Source: an uncultured Eubacterium sp. (lineage in GTDB: Bacteria > Bacillota > Clostridia > Lachnospirales > Lachnospiraceae). Taken from it: 55,794 nt of DNA. Positions 15,222 to 23,714 of the stretch are shown here, piece after piece. Each line of letters opens with the position of its first letter. Position 1 is the stretch's first letter. The DNA is taken from the NCBI GenBank assembly GCA_910586445.1, contig CAJUHV010000015.1, forward strand, positions 1 through 55,794, read 5' to 3'. Below the pieces are notes generated by a model. It saw only the letters and a program-made list of their open reading frames with translations. It was not told the DNA's origin and searched no databases. The position numbers were made by a program, and so were the translations under genes.

Positions 15222-15881
15222 ATGAAATATACAACGGTTATATTTGACTTGGATGGAACTTTATTAAATACGTTGGAAGACCTGATGGATGCGGTAAATT
15301 ACGCATTGGAGCAGTTTGGCTATCCACAGCGGACTCTGGAAGAAATACGTACATTTGTAGGAAACGGTGTACGGAAATTGATGGAGCGTTCGCTGCCGGA
15401 CGGAACGCAGAACGTTCATTTTGAAGAAGCTCTGGCTGCATTCCGTGCATACTACACAGAGCATTGTGAAGACAAGACACAGGCATACGATGGTGTGATA
15501 GAGCTGATGGAGCGGTTGAAAGCTGAGGGCTGCAGGCTGGCAATTGTATCCAACAAGCTGGATCGTGCGGTAAAAGATCTGAATCAGTCTTATTTTAAGG
15601 GAATGGTTCAGGCTGCGCTTGGAGACCAAGAAGGAATCCGCAGAAAACCAGCACCGGATATGGTAGAAAATGCACTGGCAGAACTAAACAGCAGTAAAAG
15701 TGAAGCCGTTTATGTCGGCGATTCCGATGTTGATATTCAGACTGCAGCAAATTCCGGCCTGCCATGCATTTCTGTTTCATGGGGATTCCGCGATGCACAG
15801 TTCCTGCGGGAATGCGGTGCTGCGGTTATAGCTGATACACCGCAGCAGGTATATGATTATATATGCAGGGGCATTTTATAA
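15222..15881 (+). CDS. HAD-superfamily phosphatase, phosphoglycolate-phosphatase-like
   Basis: 219 residues. HAD motif I DLDGTLLNT begins at Asp9 with the second Asp at 11. A C1-type helical cap follows (about 18-85). Motif II is IVSNK near residue 110, motif III the Lys in GIRRKPAPD, and motif IV VYVGDSDVD. This is the Gph/PGP-like subfamily that dephosphorylates small phospho-metabolites. The start is the ATG at 15222 with AGGA seven bases upstream; the frame extends further upstream only through repeat sequence. The short leader is repeat-derived, so any promoter lies within or before the repeat. Confidence 0.88.
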   Translation: MKYTTVIFDLDGTLLNTLEDLMDAVNYALEQFGYPQRTLEEIRTFVGNGVRKLMERSLPDGTQNVHFEEALAAFRAYYTEHCEDKTQAYDGVIELMERLKAEGCRLAIVSNKLDRAVKDLNQSYFKGMVQAALGDQEGIRRKPAPDMVENALAELNSSKSEAVYVGDSDVDIQTAANSGLPCISVSWGFRDAQFLRECGAAVIADTPQQVYDYICRGIL

Positions 15882-15896
15882 TTATAAATATGAGAA

Positions 15897-16277
15897 TCAG
15901 CTTTTTGATGCAGCCGGACTGTTTATAATCGGCAGCACATGCTGAAATGAGGCATAATTGATAATGCCGTATCCGCTGTGAAGGAACACTTCCCTCTGGA
16001 TCGGGGACATGCTTCGAAAGACTTTTAGCAGAGACTGTTCCTGTTCGACGGAGGGCAGTGCAAAGTTTTCTTCAAGCGTAGGCGTTACGCACAAAATATA
16101 ATCGGCGGAAACTTGAAAATAAATTGCCATCTTCCGTACCATCGCGGCGTCTGGACAGCGCCGCCCGGTGATGTAATTGCCGAGGCAGTCTGTGGATATA
16201 TACAGATCCGAGGCAATCTGCTGACGGCTTTTTGGGTGTCTTTTTACAAGACAGCGGATACGTTCTGACATTGACAT
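15897..16277 (-). CDS. XRE-family transcriptional regulator
   Basis: 126 residues. The N-terminal helix-turn-helix covers about 5-65 (IRCLVKRHPKSRQQIASDLYISTDCLGNYITGRRCPDAAMVRKMAIYFQVSADYILCV). The C-terminal half (SVEQEQSLLKVFRSMSPIQREVFLHSGYGIINY) is helical and probably dimerises. Reads toward the HAD gene, which is convergent. Start ATG at 16277 with AAAGGA upstream. A dyad upstream (16305-16343) may be its own operator. Confidence 0.85.
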   Translation of the reverse strand: MSMSERIRCLVKRHPKSRQQIASDLYISTDCLGNYITGRRCPDAAMVRKMAIYFQVSADYILCVTPTLEENFALPSVEQEQSLLKVFRSMSPIQREVFLHSGYGIINYASFQHVLPIINSPAASKS

Positions 16278-16304
16278 TTTATCACATTCCTTTCTTGGAA
16301 TAGC

Positions 16305-16343
16305 AGGTATGTACTATTACAATCATTTGTATATAGCATACCT
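16305..16343. promoter_or_regulatory. Interrupted dyad upstream of the XRE gene
   Basis: AGGTATGTACTAT at the left and ATAGCATACCT at the right form an imperfect inverted repeat spanning 39 bases between the XRE gene and the SDR gene. It is a candidate operator for the adjacent XRE regulator. Confidence 0.4.
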
Positions 16344-16371
16344 CTGTAGTCAAATTATGTCAATCATTTTT

Positions 16372-17100
16372 TTAAATCCACCCTCCGTCCAGACGGATCA
16401 CCTGCCCGGTTAAATAAATACTGCCGGATAATAACTGCCATGCCAGCTGTGCTGCTTCTTGAGGCGTACCGTAGCGTCCGGCAGGTATTTCGGATTCCAG
16501 CTGTGCGCGTTCCTGCGGATCAAAACACGCATTCATGCGGGTGTCGATGCAGCCGCATGCAATGGCATTGACTTGGATATTGCTTGGTGCAAGTTCCTTT
16601 GCCAGTGCCTTTGTCAATGCATTTACGCCGCCCTTTGCGGCAGAGTAAGCTGCCTCGCACGAAGCCCCGACCTCCCCCCAGACGGACGAAATATTGAGAA
16701 TTCTGCCGGATTTGTTTCTGACCATATCAGGAACCGCCTGCTGGCAGCAGAAAAAAACAGAAGATAGGTTTGTGTTTATAATTTTCTGCCACTCGTCAGC
16801 AGACATCTCGCTCAGCAGCCCGATATAAGAAATCCCGGCGTTGTTTACCAGCAGGTCAATAGACCCGAAGCGGGCTTTAGCAGCAGAAAACAATTCACAC
16901 ACAGTTTCATAATCTCCGATATCCCCGATCAGCGGCAGGGCATCAATTTTGTAATCTTCCTGCAGCCTGCGGCACAAGTTTTCCAGTTCATTTCTGCTGT
17001 GCATACAGTTTAATGCCAGATGGTATCCATTTTCTGCCAGCTTATAAGCGATCGCTTTCCCTATGCCGTGTGATGCGCCTGATATAAATGCACTCTTCAT
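16372..17100 (-). CDS. Short-chain dehydrogenase/reductase, FabG-like
   Basis: 242 residues, classical SDR. The cofactor-binding GASHGIG lies at 8-14, NNAG at 86-89, Asn111, and the catalytic Ser139, Tyr152 and Lys156 (YSAAK). It ends in TGQVIRLDGGWI, as in 3-oxoacyl-ACP reductase relatives. Likely NADP-dependent, given the absence of an acidic residue at the end of strand 2 (NCMHSRNE). It is outside any fab cluster, so the substrate may differ from acyl-ACP. Start ATG at 17100 with AGGAG ten bases upstream. Probably co-transcribed with the XRE gene downstream. Confidence 0.9.
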   Translation of the reverse strand: MKSAFISGASHGIGKAIAYKLAENGYHLALNCMHSRNELENLCRRLQEDYKIDALPLIGDIGDYETVCELFSAAKARFGSIDLLVNNAGISYIGLLSEMSADEWQKIINTNLSSVFFCCQQAVPDMVRNKSGRILNISSVWGEVGASCEAAYSAAKGGVNALTKALAKELAPSNIQVNAIACGCIDTRMNACFDPQERAQLESEIPAGRYGTPQEAAQLAWQLLSGSIYLTGQVIRLDGGWI

Positions 17101-17568
17101 AAAATGATACTCCTATATTATAAGATTTTGTTCTAGTTAAGCAGCTGGTTTTTGATTAGACAAATTCATGCTATAAATACTATACGATTTGATTTCAGAT
17201 GTAAACAGCTATTTTGAAAAAGTGCTGATTTTTAAAAATTGGAACATGTCTGCGCTGCATTTTCGAATCAAATTTAGCAATGGAGAATCGTTTAACATTG
17301 TAAGACAGAAGGGCGGGTATGCAGCACCGGATATTATTTTTTAATTAGGGGGCAGCGGGATTTTGGACGAGAAAAATTAGATTAGGTTAAGTTAATTATG
17401 AATAATATCTGGGAAACTGAAAAAATTAAAATAAATAAAAAATCAGAAAAACAGCCTGCAACAAATTTTACAAAAATATTCGATATTTAGCTATGAATAT
17501 TATGCAATCTGTGCTACAATATAGCAAAGTGATCCGTAACTTTATAAAAAATAAGAAGGGGTGATTAT
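17101..17568. other. Divergent intergenic region between SDR and hpf
   Basis: An AT-rich 468-base region with no credible gene. A possible hpf -10 (TACAAT, 17515-17520) lies about 50 bases before hpf, with only a weak -35. Nothing else identifiable was seen. Confidence 0.4.
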
Positions 17569-18102
17569 ATGCGCATAACAATCAGCGGCAAAAATCTCGA
17601 CATCACAGAGGGTCTGCGCTCTGCAGTGGAGGAAAAGTTATCTCGGCTGGAGAAATATTTTACACCTGACACAATCGTGAATGTTACGCTTAGTGTTACT
17701 AAAAAACGCCATCAGAAAATGGAAGTCACTATACCTGTTAAAGGACATATTATTCGTGCAGAACAGGAAAGCGATGATATGTATGTGACAATTGACCTGG
17801 TAGAAGAAGTTATTGAAGCACAATTGAAAAAATATCGTCAGAAGCTGATCAGCCAGCAGCAGGATGCCGGCAGCTTTAAGCAGGAATTTATAGAAGCTGA
17901 GACAGCCGATGAGGAAGAGGAGGTTCAGATCATCCGTTCCAAAAAATTTGGGATGAAGCCAATGTTCCCGGAAGATGCGTGTGTGCAGATGGAATTATTG
18001 GGACATGCTTTCTATGTATTCCGCAATGCAGAAACAGACGATGTGAATGTCGTATATAAGAGAAAGGATGGTAATTACGGCCTGATTGAAGCTGATAATT
18101 AA
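17569..18102 (+). CDS. hpf: Ribosome hibernation promoting factor, long form
   Basis: 177 residues, the long HPF type of Firmicutes. The N-terminal RaiA domain (about 1-95: MRITISGKNLDITEGLRSAVEEKLSRLEKYF...) binds the 30S decoding region. An acidic linker follows, then a C-terminal dimerisation domain (about 120-177: IIRSKKFGMKPMFPEDACVQMELLGHAFYVFRNAETDDVNVVYKRKDGNYGLI) that pairs ribosomes into 100S dimers during starvation. Start ATG at 17569 after GGGGTG. A strong hairpin terminator follows at 18200. Confidence 0.96.
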   Translation: MRITISGKNLDITEGLRSAVEEKLSRLEKYFTPDTIVNVTLSVTKKRHQKMEVTIPVKGHIIRAEQESDDMYVTIDLVEEVIEAQLKKYRQKLISQQQDAGSFKQEFIEAETADEEEEVQIIRSKKFGMKPMFPEDACVQMELLGHAFYVFRNAETDDVNVVYKRKDGNYGLIEADN

Positions 18103-18199
18103 AACAGCATGTAAAATCACACGATTTCTGATACAAAGGTAAAAAATGAAAAGTACATAAGCTGCATGAGTCATGAGAAATGTACAGGTACGATAAATG

Positions 18200-18234
18200 T
18201 TTCGGGACACCCTTTACAAAAGGGTGTCCCGAAA
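18200..18234. terminator. Strong hairpin terminator after hpf
   Basis: TTTCGGGACACCCTTT (18200-18215) pairs with AAAGGGTGTCCCGAAA (18219-18234) around a 3-nt loop, followed by TTTT. A 16-bp perfect stem. Confidence 0.9.
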
Positions 18235-18270
18235 TTTTAAAGTTAAGCAATGAATAAAAAGATAAATCAA

Positions 18271-18457
18271 TATTTTAAAATGCACGTAACTATGTGAAAA
18301 ATAAGAACTAGAAGGAAGAGTACGTAGCCATGTAAAAATAAGCAGCATATTGAAATGTACATAATTATATAAAATGCCGAAGCGGCATTTTAAAGTGCCC
18401 ACAATGATATAAAAAATAAGAACTAGTTAGAAGAGCATGCAGTCGCATAATATAGGA
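18271..18457. repeat. Decayed direct repeats and a small hairpin, AT-rich
   Basis: AAAATAAGAACTAG followed by GAAGAGTACGTAG near 18298 recurs as AAAATAAGAACTAG followed by GAAGAGCATGCAG near 18412, a period of about 114 bases. In between, AAAATGCCG (18371-18379) and CGGCATTTT (18383-18391) form a tight hairpin. No open frame on either strand looks coding. Confidence 0.5.
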
Positions 18458-18506
18458 AACAGTTATTAATATATATAATTGGATTGAAAAAATAGTAACA
18501 AAGAAA

Positions 18507-19202
18507 GTGAAACAACAGTATATGCATATTTTAATTGTAGAGGATGATCCGCTCATTCGCAGGGAACTAAAAATATTGTTGGAAACTGCATTGTATGAGG
18601 TGACAGTAAGCCAGACATTTTCACATATTCCAGATCAGGTTTTTATGGAAAAACCTGATCTAGTGCTGTTGGATGTGAATCTGCCGGAGATGTCCGGTTT
18701 TGATATCTGTACAAAAATCCGGGAGAAGGCGGATGTGCCGGTGATTTTTTTGACCAGCCGGACAGATTCTATGGATGAACTGACAGGCATGTTAAAAGGC
18801 GGCGATGATTATATTACCAAGCCTTATCAGGCACCGATTCTTCTTGCAAGAATTGCAGCTGTTTTAAAACGGACCAAAGCGGCGCAGGGCAAAGATCATA
18901 CACTCCCGGTCTGGAAAAACTTGGAGCTGGATGTGGCAAAGTGCAGCTTGATTTATCATGCCCCAGATAAAGAAGTCCTCATAGAATTGACGAAAAATGA
19001 AATGAGAATATTATTCAGCCTTTTTGGCTGCGCGGGAGAATATGTGACGCGTATAGACTTGATTGAGTATCTGTGGGAAAACCAGATCTTTATTGATGAC
19101 AATACGCTGAGCGTGCATATCGCACGTATACGCGATAAGCTGAAGGCTGTAGGCATAAATGATTTTATAGAGACAAAAAGGGGGATCGGTTATCGCATAT
19201 GA
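18507..19202 (+). CDS. Response regulator, OmpR family, Bce-type
   Basis: 231 residues from GTG 18507; an ATG at 18522 is an alternative and neither has a strong ribosome site. The receiver domain has the acidic pocket ED at 12-14, phospho-acceptor Asp56 in LVLLDVNLPEMSG, and Lys in ITKPY. A winged-helix DNA-binding domain follows (about 130-231). Overlaps the kinase start by 4 bases. With the following kinase and ABC pair it forms the Bce module that senses cell-wall-active peptides through the flux of its transporter. It should activate the 20504 transporter operon. Confidence 0.92.
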   Translation: MKQQYMHILIVEDDPLIRRELKILLETALYEVTVSQTFSHIPDQVFMEKPDLVLLDVNLPEMSGFDICTKIREKADVPVIFLTSRTDSMDELTGMLKGGDDYITKPYQAPILLARIAAVLKRTKAAQGKDHTLPVWKNLELDVAKCSLIYHAPDKEVLIELTKNEMRILFSLFGCAGEYVTRIDLIEYLWENQIFIDDNTLSVHIARIRDKLKAVGINDFIETKRGIGYRI

Positions 19203-20239
19203 AATTGTCAGCATATCTAAAAGACCGTTTTCTGCTTCTTTTGCTTCATATTGTGTGTATGGGAATTGTGTCAGGATTTTTGCGTATTACCGGATATAAT
19301 GAGGCAAATATAATTTTGATTTTGCTTTTTTGGGCAGTTGTTTTAAGCAGCTGGCTGATTGTTGTGTATATGCAGCGCAGAAAATTTTTTAGAGAGGCAG
19401 ACCGTATCTTAGATCATCTGGACCAGAGATATTTGTTAGGCGAACTTCTGCCGGATTCTTTTGATCTGGAAGACCGGATGTACCGCGATATGATAAGGCG
19501 TTCCAATAAGTCTGTGATAGAGCGGATCCGCCGGCTTGAAGATGAAAAACAGGATTATAAAGAATACATAGAAAGCTGGGTGCATGAGGTGAAAGCGCCG
19601 ATGACAGGCATAGCTTTACTGTGTGAGAATGCAAAAAAGATGAACTGCATGGATGACGGCGGGCTGTCGGTGAAAAATGCGCTGCGATCAGTCAGCCTGG
19701 AAAATCAAAAAATAGAAAATTTCGTAGACATGGTGCTTTATTATGCAAGGTCGGAACATGTATACAAAGATTATTATATTAAAGAAACAAACCTTCAGGA
19801 AACTGTATGTGAGGTTTTGGAAAAAAATCGGATGTTTTTGATCCAAAATCATGTACAGGCAAACGTAGACTGCCGGGAAAGCGTATATACAGACCGCAAA
19901 TGGATGTTATTTATTTTAAATCAAATTATTCTAAATAGTGTGAAATACTGCAGCGGATCACTGTCTATACATATTTTTACAAAACGGACACCCAAAAGCG
20001 TCATTTTATATCTGAAGGATAATGGCGTCGGCATCAGGGAAGAAGAGCTGCCGCGCATATTTGAAAAAGGCTTTACCGGCAGCAACGGGCGCAGCCATGA
20101 ACGGTCTACCGGCATGGGACTGTATCTGTGCCGCAGGCTGTGTGGCAGGCTGGGAATTGAGATTCGGGCAGAATCAGCGTATGGAGAAGGCACCTGCATT
20201 ATTTTGGAATATCCAGTAAGCAATTATGTCAGCAGATAA
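19199..20239 (+). CDS. Intramembrane-sensing histidine kinase, Bce type
   Basis: 346 residues. Two transmembrane helices at about 11-30 and 36-57 are separated by a loop of only a few residues, so it cannot sense ligand outside by itself. The phospho-acceptor His129 lies in SWVHEVKAPMTG, the typical Bce/Bac kinase motif. The ATPase domain has N box (ILNQIILNSVKYC), G1 (DNGVGI) and G2 (RSTGMGLYL). It should take its signal from the neighbouring ABC permease. The reading frame ends just before a large hairpin. Confidence 0.93.
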   Translation: MKLSAYLKDRFLLLLLHIVCMGIVSGFLRITGYNEANIILILLFWAVVLSSWLIVVYMQRRKFFREADRILDHLDQRYLLGELLPDSFDLEDRMYRDMIRRSNKSVIERIRRLEDEKQDYKEYIESWVHEVKAPMTGIALLCENAKKMNCMDDGGLSVKNALRSVSLENQKIENFVDMVLYYARSEHVYKDYYIKETNLQETVCEVLEKNRMFLIQNHVQANVDCRESVYTDRKWMLFILNQIILNSVKYCSGSLSIHIFTKRTPKSVILYLKDNGVGIREEELPRIFEKGFTGSNGRSHERSTGMGLYLCRRLCGRLGIEIRAESAYGEGTCIILEYPVSNYVSR

Positions 20240-20243
20240 AAGA

Positions 20244-20300
20244 ATATGCAGGATACGCTTGCGCTTATTTTCAAATGTCGGTGAAGCGTATCCTGCATAT
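20244..20300 (+). terminator. 17-bp perfect inverted repeat between kinase and ABC genes
   Basis: ATATGCAGGATACGCTT (20244-20260) and its exact complement (20284-20300) enclose a 23-nt loop and are followed by ATTTTG. It starts five bases after the kinase stop. It may stop most read-through, separating regulator and transporter expression; no strong T tract. Confidence 0.65.
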
Positions 20301-20503
20301 ATTTTGCCCGCAGCAGGCAGACAAATGGTTTATGTCCGCACGACCTTTCAAAAACGTAAGATTAGTGCAAGCTGCTTCTATATGAAGAGAATACATATTC
20401 TGATATAGTGAGGTTATCCGCTTCAGAATAACAGAATGAAGAGGAAATATTTGATGCAGATTTAATAAAATCTATCATGTATATCAGCAAGGGAGTGATT
20501 TGA

Positions 20504-21271
20504 ATGAATCGTTATATTCGTATCTGTGACATTGAAAAATATTATGGAAACAGCTGCGGCGTAACAAAAGCGGTAGACCGTGTCAGTTTTGAGGTGGAAA
20601 AGGGTGAGTTTGTCGGGGTAATGGGGCCTTCGGGTTCTGGAAAATCTACACTGCTGAACCTGCTTGCTGCAATTGACAGCGTGACTGCGGGGCATATTTA
20701 TTATGAAAACACAGATATTACCGAGCTGTCCCAGGACGGGCTGTCTGAGTTTCGAAAAAATAATCTGGGTTTTGTTTTTCAAGAATATAACCTGTTAGAT
20801 ACGCTTACGATTGAGGAAAATATTATACTTGCCCTTTCGATACAGGGAGGCAGAAAGAAAAATATGCAGGCGCAGACAGATCAGATTCTGCGGTTGCTGG
20901 AAATCGAAGAAATACGCAGTAAGTTTCCGTATCAGGTATCCGGCGGTCAGAAGCAGCGGTGCGCTTGTGCAAGAGCGGTGGTCAGTCATCCTAAGCTGCT
21001 TTTGGCAGATGAACCGACTGGAGCGCTGGATTCGCGTTCTGCGCAGATTCTGTTGGAGACGTTTGTAAATCTAAATGAAGCTATGGGCGCTACTATATTT
21101 ATGGTGACTCACGATGCGTTTTCTGCCAGCTACTGCAAGAGAATCTTGTTTTTAAAAGACGGGAAAATATTTCATGAGCTGCGGCGGGCTGCTGCCCCTA
21201 GAAAACAGTTTTTACAGGATATTTTGGATGTGCTGTCTTTGACAGGAGGTGAGCTGAGCAATGATCAATAA
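20504..21271 (+). CDS. ABC transporter ATPase, BceA-like
   Basis: 255 residues of the MacB/BceA class. Walker A GPSGSGKS at 41-48, Q-loop FQEYN near 92, signature VSGGQ at 145-149, Walker B LLLADEP at 165-171, D-loop and switch His (VTHD). Start ATG at 20504 with GGGAGTGA upstream. It overlaps the permease start by 11 bases. Supplies energy for peptide-antibiotic detoxification or release and for signalling to the kinase upstream. Confidence 0.94.
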   Translation: MNRYIRICDIEKYYGNSCGVTKAVDRVSFEVEKGEFVGVMGPSGSGKSTLLNLLAAIDSVTAGHIYYENTDITELSQDGLSEFRKNNLGFVFQEYNLLDTLTIEENIILALSIQGGRKKNMQAQTDQILRLLEIEEIRSKFPYQVSGGQKQRCACARAVVSHPKLLLADEPTGALDSRSAQILLETFVNLNEAMGATIFMVTHDAFSASYCKRILFLKDGKIFHELRRAAAPRKQFLQDILDVLSLTGGELSNDQ

Positions 21272-23366
21272 GCTTGCATATCGGAATATGAAGCGGTCTG
21301 CCAGAAATTATATTGTGTATATATTTACCATTGCTTTAGCGGCTGCAATGATGTACGCATTTAACAGCCTGATATTTCAAAATGAGCTGGATGACTGCTT
21401 TTTTGGGCTGTCTATGGATGAAGAGGCAGATCCAATGAATCTGATGGGTGCAATGATTATACTTGCCTCTGTATTTATTGTGCTGATTGTGTCATGGCTG
21501 ATTCATTATATGGTGCGTTTTATGCTGGAGAAGCGCAGCAGTGAGTTTGGAATTTATCTGCTGCTCGGTATGCGTAAAAAGAAGATTGCCAGCCTTTATG
21601 TTCGTGAGAACATACTGCTTGGTACGGCGGCTTTTCTGGGCGGTATTTCCTTAGGCGTTCTGCTGCGTCAGGTGCTTGTGGCAGTTTTATTTGCAATTGT
21701 GCAGATGGAATATCATATTAAATTTTCATTTGATAAATATACGGTTATGATGACGATACTTTGTTACGGGGGATGTTATTCGCTGGCATTGTTCCGGTGC
21801 AGGCGCAGGTTCAAAAAAATGAATATCCATGCGCTGATGAACGAACGCAGGCGCAATGAAGAGGTTAAGGAAGGACATGAAGAGGCAAAAAGGCTGCTGC
21901 TGCCGGTTTCAATTGTTATGATCCTTGGGTTTTGGACTGTTTTAAAAAAAATAACAGATAGTGCCCAGCTAGGGATGTTTTTGACGGGTCTGGTTGTTAC
22001 GATTTATATGTTCTATATGGGAGTCTCTTCATGGATCATCTGTTATATTCGCAGGAAAAAGGACGGTATTTATAAAGGGCAGAATTTATTTCTGTTAAGG
22101 CAGTTTGCTTCTAAAGTAAAAACGATGCAGTTTACAATGGGAACACTTACGTCGCTGTTTACGATTGCATTTATGGGTGCTTCTGTGGCGTTTATGTTCA
22201 GTGATTATGAAAATAAGCTGTTAGATAAAAAATTTCCGTTTGATGTGCAGATTTACAGCCAAGACGTATCAGATGATTTTTCGGATGAGAAGAAAATTAT
22301 TGCAGAACATGCGCAGGTGACAGAATTTTATCCATATTATATTTATACAGATCAGAATAATCAGGCAAATATCTGGATGATGACACATTTAAGTGCATTT
22401 GGGGAAATATATCTGGATAAAAATGGGCAGGCAGATCTGGAAGAGATCGAAAATGTATTAAAAGACAATTATATTTACTGCACGTATGATACATATATGG
22501 GAATCTCAGATTACAATCATTTGCGTGAAATGCTCGGGTACGATGCGGTCTATATAGAACAGAATGAATATGTACTGCATGTGAAGGAACGTTTGAAAGA
22601 AGAGGTCAAAGATATCGGCAGCGGGCTTAGAATCCCGGATGCTTCTGGAGAGCATATGCTTTCCTGCGGCGGTATTTTTACAGAACCTTTTTCACAGGAT
22701 GGGCACAATGGAGGGGATTATATAATTGTAGTGGCTGATGATGTATTAAGCCGGATGCAGCCATATTATGCCGAATTAACTGCGTCACTGCATGGCAGTG
22801 TACCGATGGATCTGCAGCAGAGGCTGAATGCCCTGCAGCCGGAGCAGGAAGGTGATAAGGAATCTGCAGATCAGGCGGTCGCTATTCAGCTGCCTGGAAA
22901 CGGCTGTGCAGGGTCTGATACGGTTCTTGTATTTGCACAGGATATATCAGTGCGGGAGAATATGATACCGCAGGCAAAATATATGCTGTCCTCCATTGTC
23001 ATTCCGCTGCTGTATATAGGACTGGTATTTTTGTGCGTAGCAGTAACCGTTCTATCCGTGCAGCAGCTGAGTGATTCGGTAAAATATAAATATAGATATG
23101 ATATTTTAGCTAAAATGGGACTAGGACGAGTGGATATCCGGCGGCTTATTGCCAGGCAGCTGGGGGCATATTATCTGTGTCCTGCGCTTGTGGCGGCAGC
23201 AGTCAGCGGGACAATGATTCTTAAAATCTCGAAAATATTTGTTATGTTTACAGGCCTGGCTACAAATCCATGGATTTATTTTGGAAAGAGCATGGTATTA
23301 TTTCTGGGTATTTATTTTGTATATTTTTTGGTGACATATATTGAGTTTCTGCATAATGTAGAGTAG
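21261..23366 (+). CDS. ABC transporter permease, BceB-like (FtsX family)
   Basis: 701 residues. The BceB plan is visible: one N-terminal helix (about 15-35), an FtsX core with helices near 55-75, 100-130 and 150-170, further helices at 212-270 and 290-315, a large extracellular domain of about 230 residues (roughly 320-565), and a last FtsX-type helix trio (about 575-600, 625-650, 665-690). The large loop is thought to bind antimicrobial peptides or lipid II cycle intermediates in this family. It completes the sensing and resistance module with the regulator, kinase and ATPase. Confidence 0.93.
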   Translation: MINKLAYRNMKRSARNYIVYIFTIALAAAMMYAFNSLIFQNELDDCFFGLSMDEEADPMNLMGAMIILASVFIVLIVSWLIHYMVRFMLEKRSSEFGIYLLLGMRKKKIASLYVRENILLGTAAFLGGISLGVLLRQVLVAVLFAIVQMEYHIKFSFDKYTVMMTILCYGGCYSLALFRCRRRFKKMNIHALMNERRRNEEVKEGHEEAKRLLLPVSIVMILGFWTVLKKITDSAQLGMFLTGLVVTIYMFYMGVSSWIICYIRRKKDGIYKGQNLFLLRQFASKVKTMQFTMGTLTSLFTIAFMGASVAFMFSDYENKLLDKKFPFDVQIYSQDVSDDFSDEKKIIAEHAQVTEFYPYYIYTDQNNQANIWMMTHLSAFGEIYLDKNGQADLEEIENVLKDNYIYCTYDTYMGISDYNHLREMLGYDAVYIEQNEYVLHVKERLKEEVKDIGSGLRIPDASGEHMLSCGGIFTEPFSQDGHNGGDYIIVVADDVLSRMQPYYAELTASLHGSVPMDLQQRLNALQPEQEGDKESADQAVAIQLPGNGCAGSDTVLVFAQDISVRENMIPQAKYMLSSIVIPLLYIGLVFLCVAVTVLSVQQLSDSVKYKYRYDILAKMGLGRVDIRRLIARQLGAYYLCPALVAAAVSGTMILKISKIFVMFTGLATNPWIYFGKSMVLFLGIYFVYFLVTYIEFLHNVE

Positions 23367-23373
23367 AAAAAAC

Positions 23374-23441
23374 AAATACTCCATACAGACAGGGATTAGA
23401 ACGCTGTGTATAAACCTAAATTTTGCCTGTATGGAGTATTT
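23374..23441. terminator. Bidirectional hairpin terminator
   Basis: AAATACTCCATACAG (23374-23388) pairs perfectly with CTGTATGGAGTATTT (23427-23441). It lies between the convergent BceB-like gene and the DUF6440-like gene. Confidence 0.8.
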
Positions 23442-23447
23442 ATGTAG

Positions 23448-23636
23448 TTATTTTGTTTCATTTACCGGAGTTATTACCGGTTTTCCATTTTGATCTGTCA
23501 GAACGGTAAGTCCGCATCCTGAGGTCATTGAAGACGAAGCCAGCAGATAATTTACACCTGTCTGTGTGTCCACAATGATTTTGCGGACATTCGTTGCTCC
23601 CTGTGAATAAGTCTCTACAAATCTCTTGTCGTTCAT
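23448..23636 (-). CDS. Small DUF6440-like protein
   Basis: 62 residues from the ATG at 23636, with AAAGGAGG upstream; the frame extends to 23675 without a ribosome site. The pattern VRKIIVDTQTGVNYLLASSSMTSGCGLTVLTDQNGKPVI matches small DUF6440 proteins from memory (I/V-DxxTGVxYL...GLTxLxDxxGKPV). Function unknown. It is downstream of and on the same strand as the GH3 gene, separated by about 80 bases. Confidence 0.65.
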   Translation of the reverse strand: MNDKRFVETYSQGATNVRKIIVDTQTGVNYLLASSSMTSGCGLTVLTDQNGKPVITPVNETK

Positions 23637-23714
23637 TACATAGCCTCCTTTTCTAAACAGCACATAATTTTTCACACTGTTATAGAAATATAGTAACCTA
23701 TTTCGGTTTTATGG

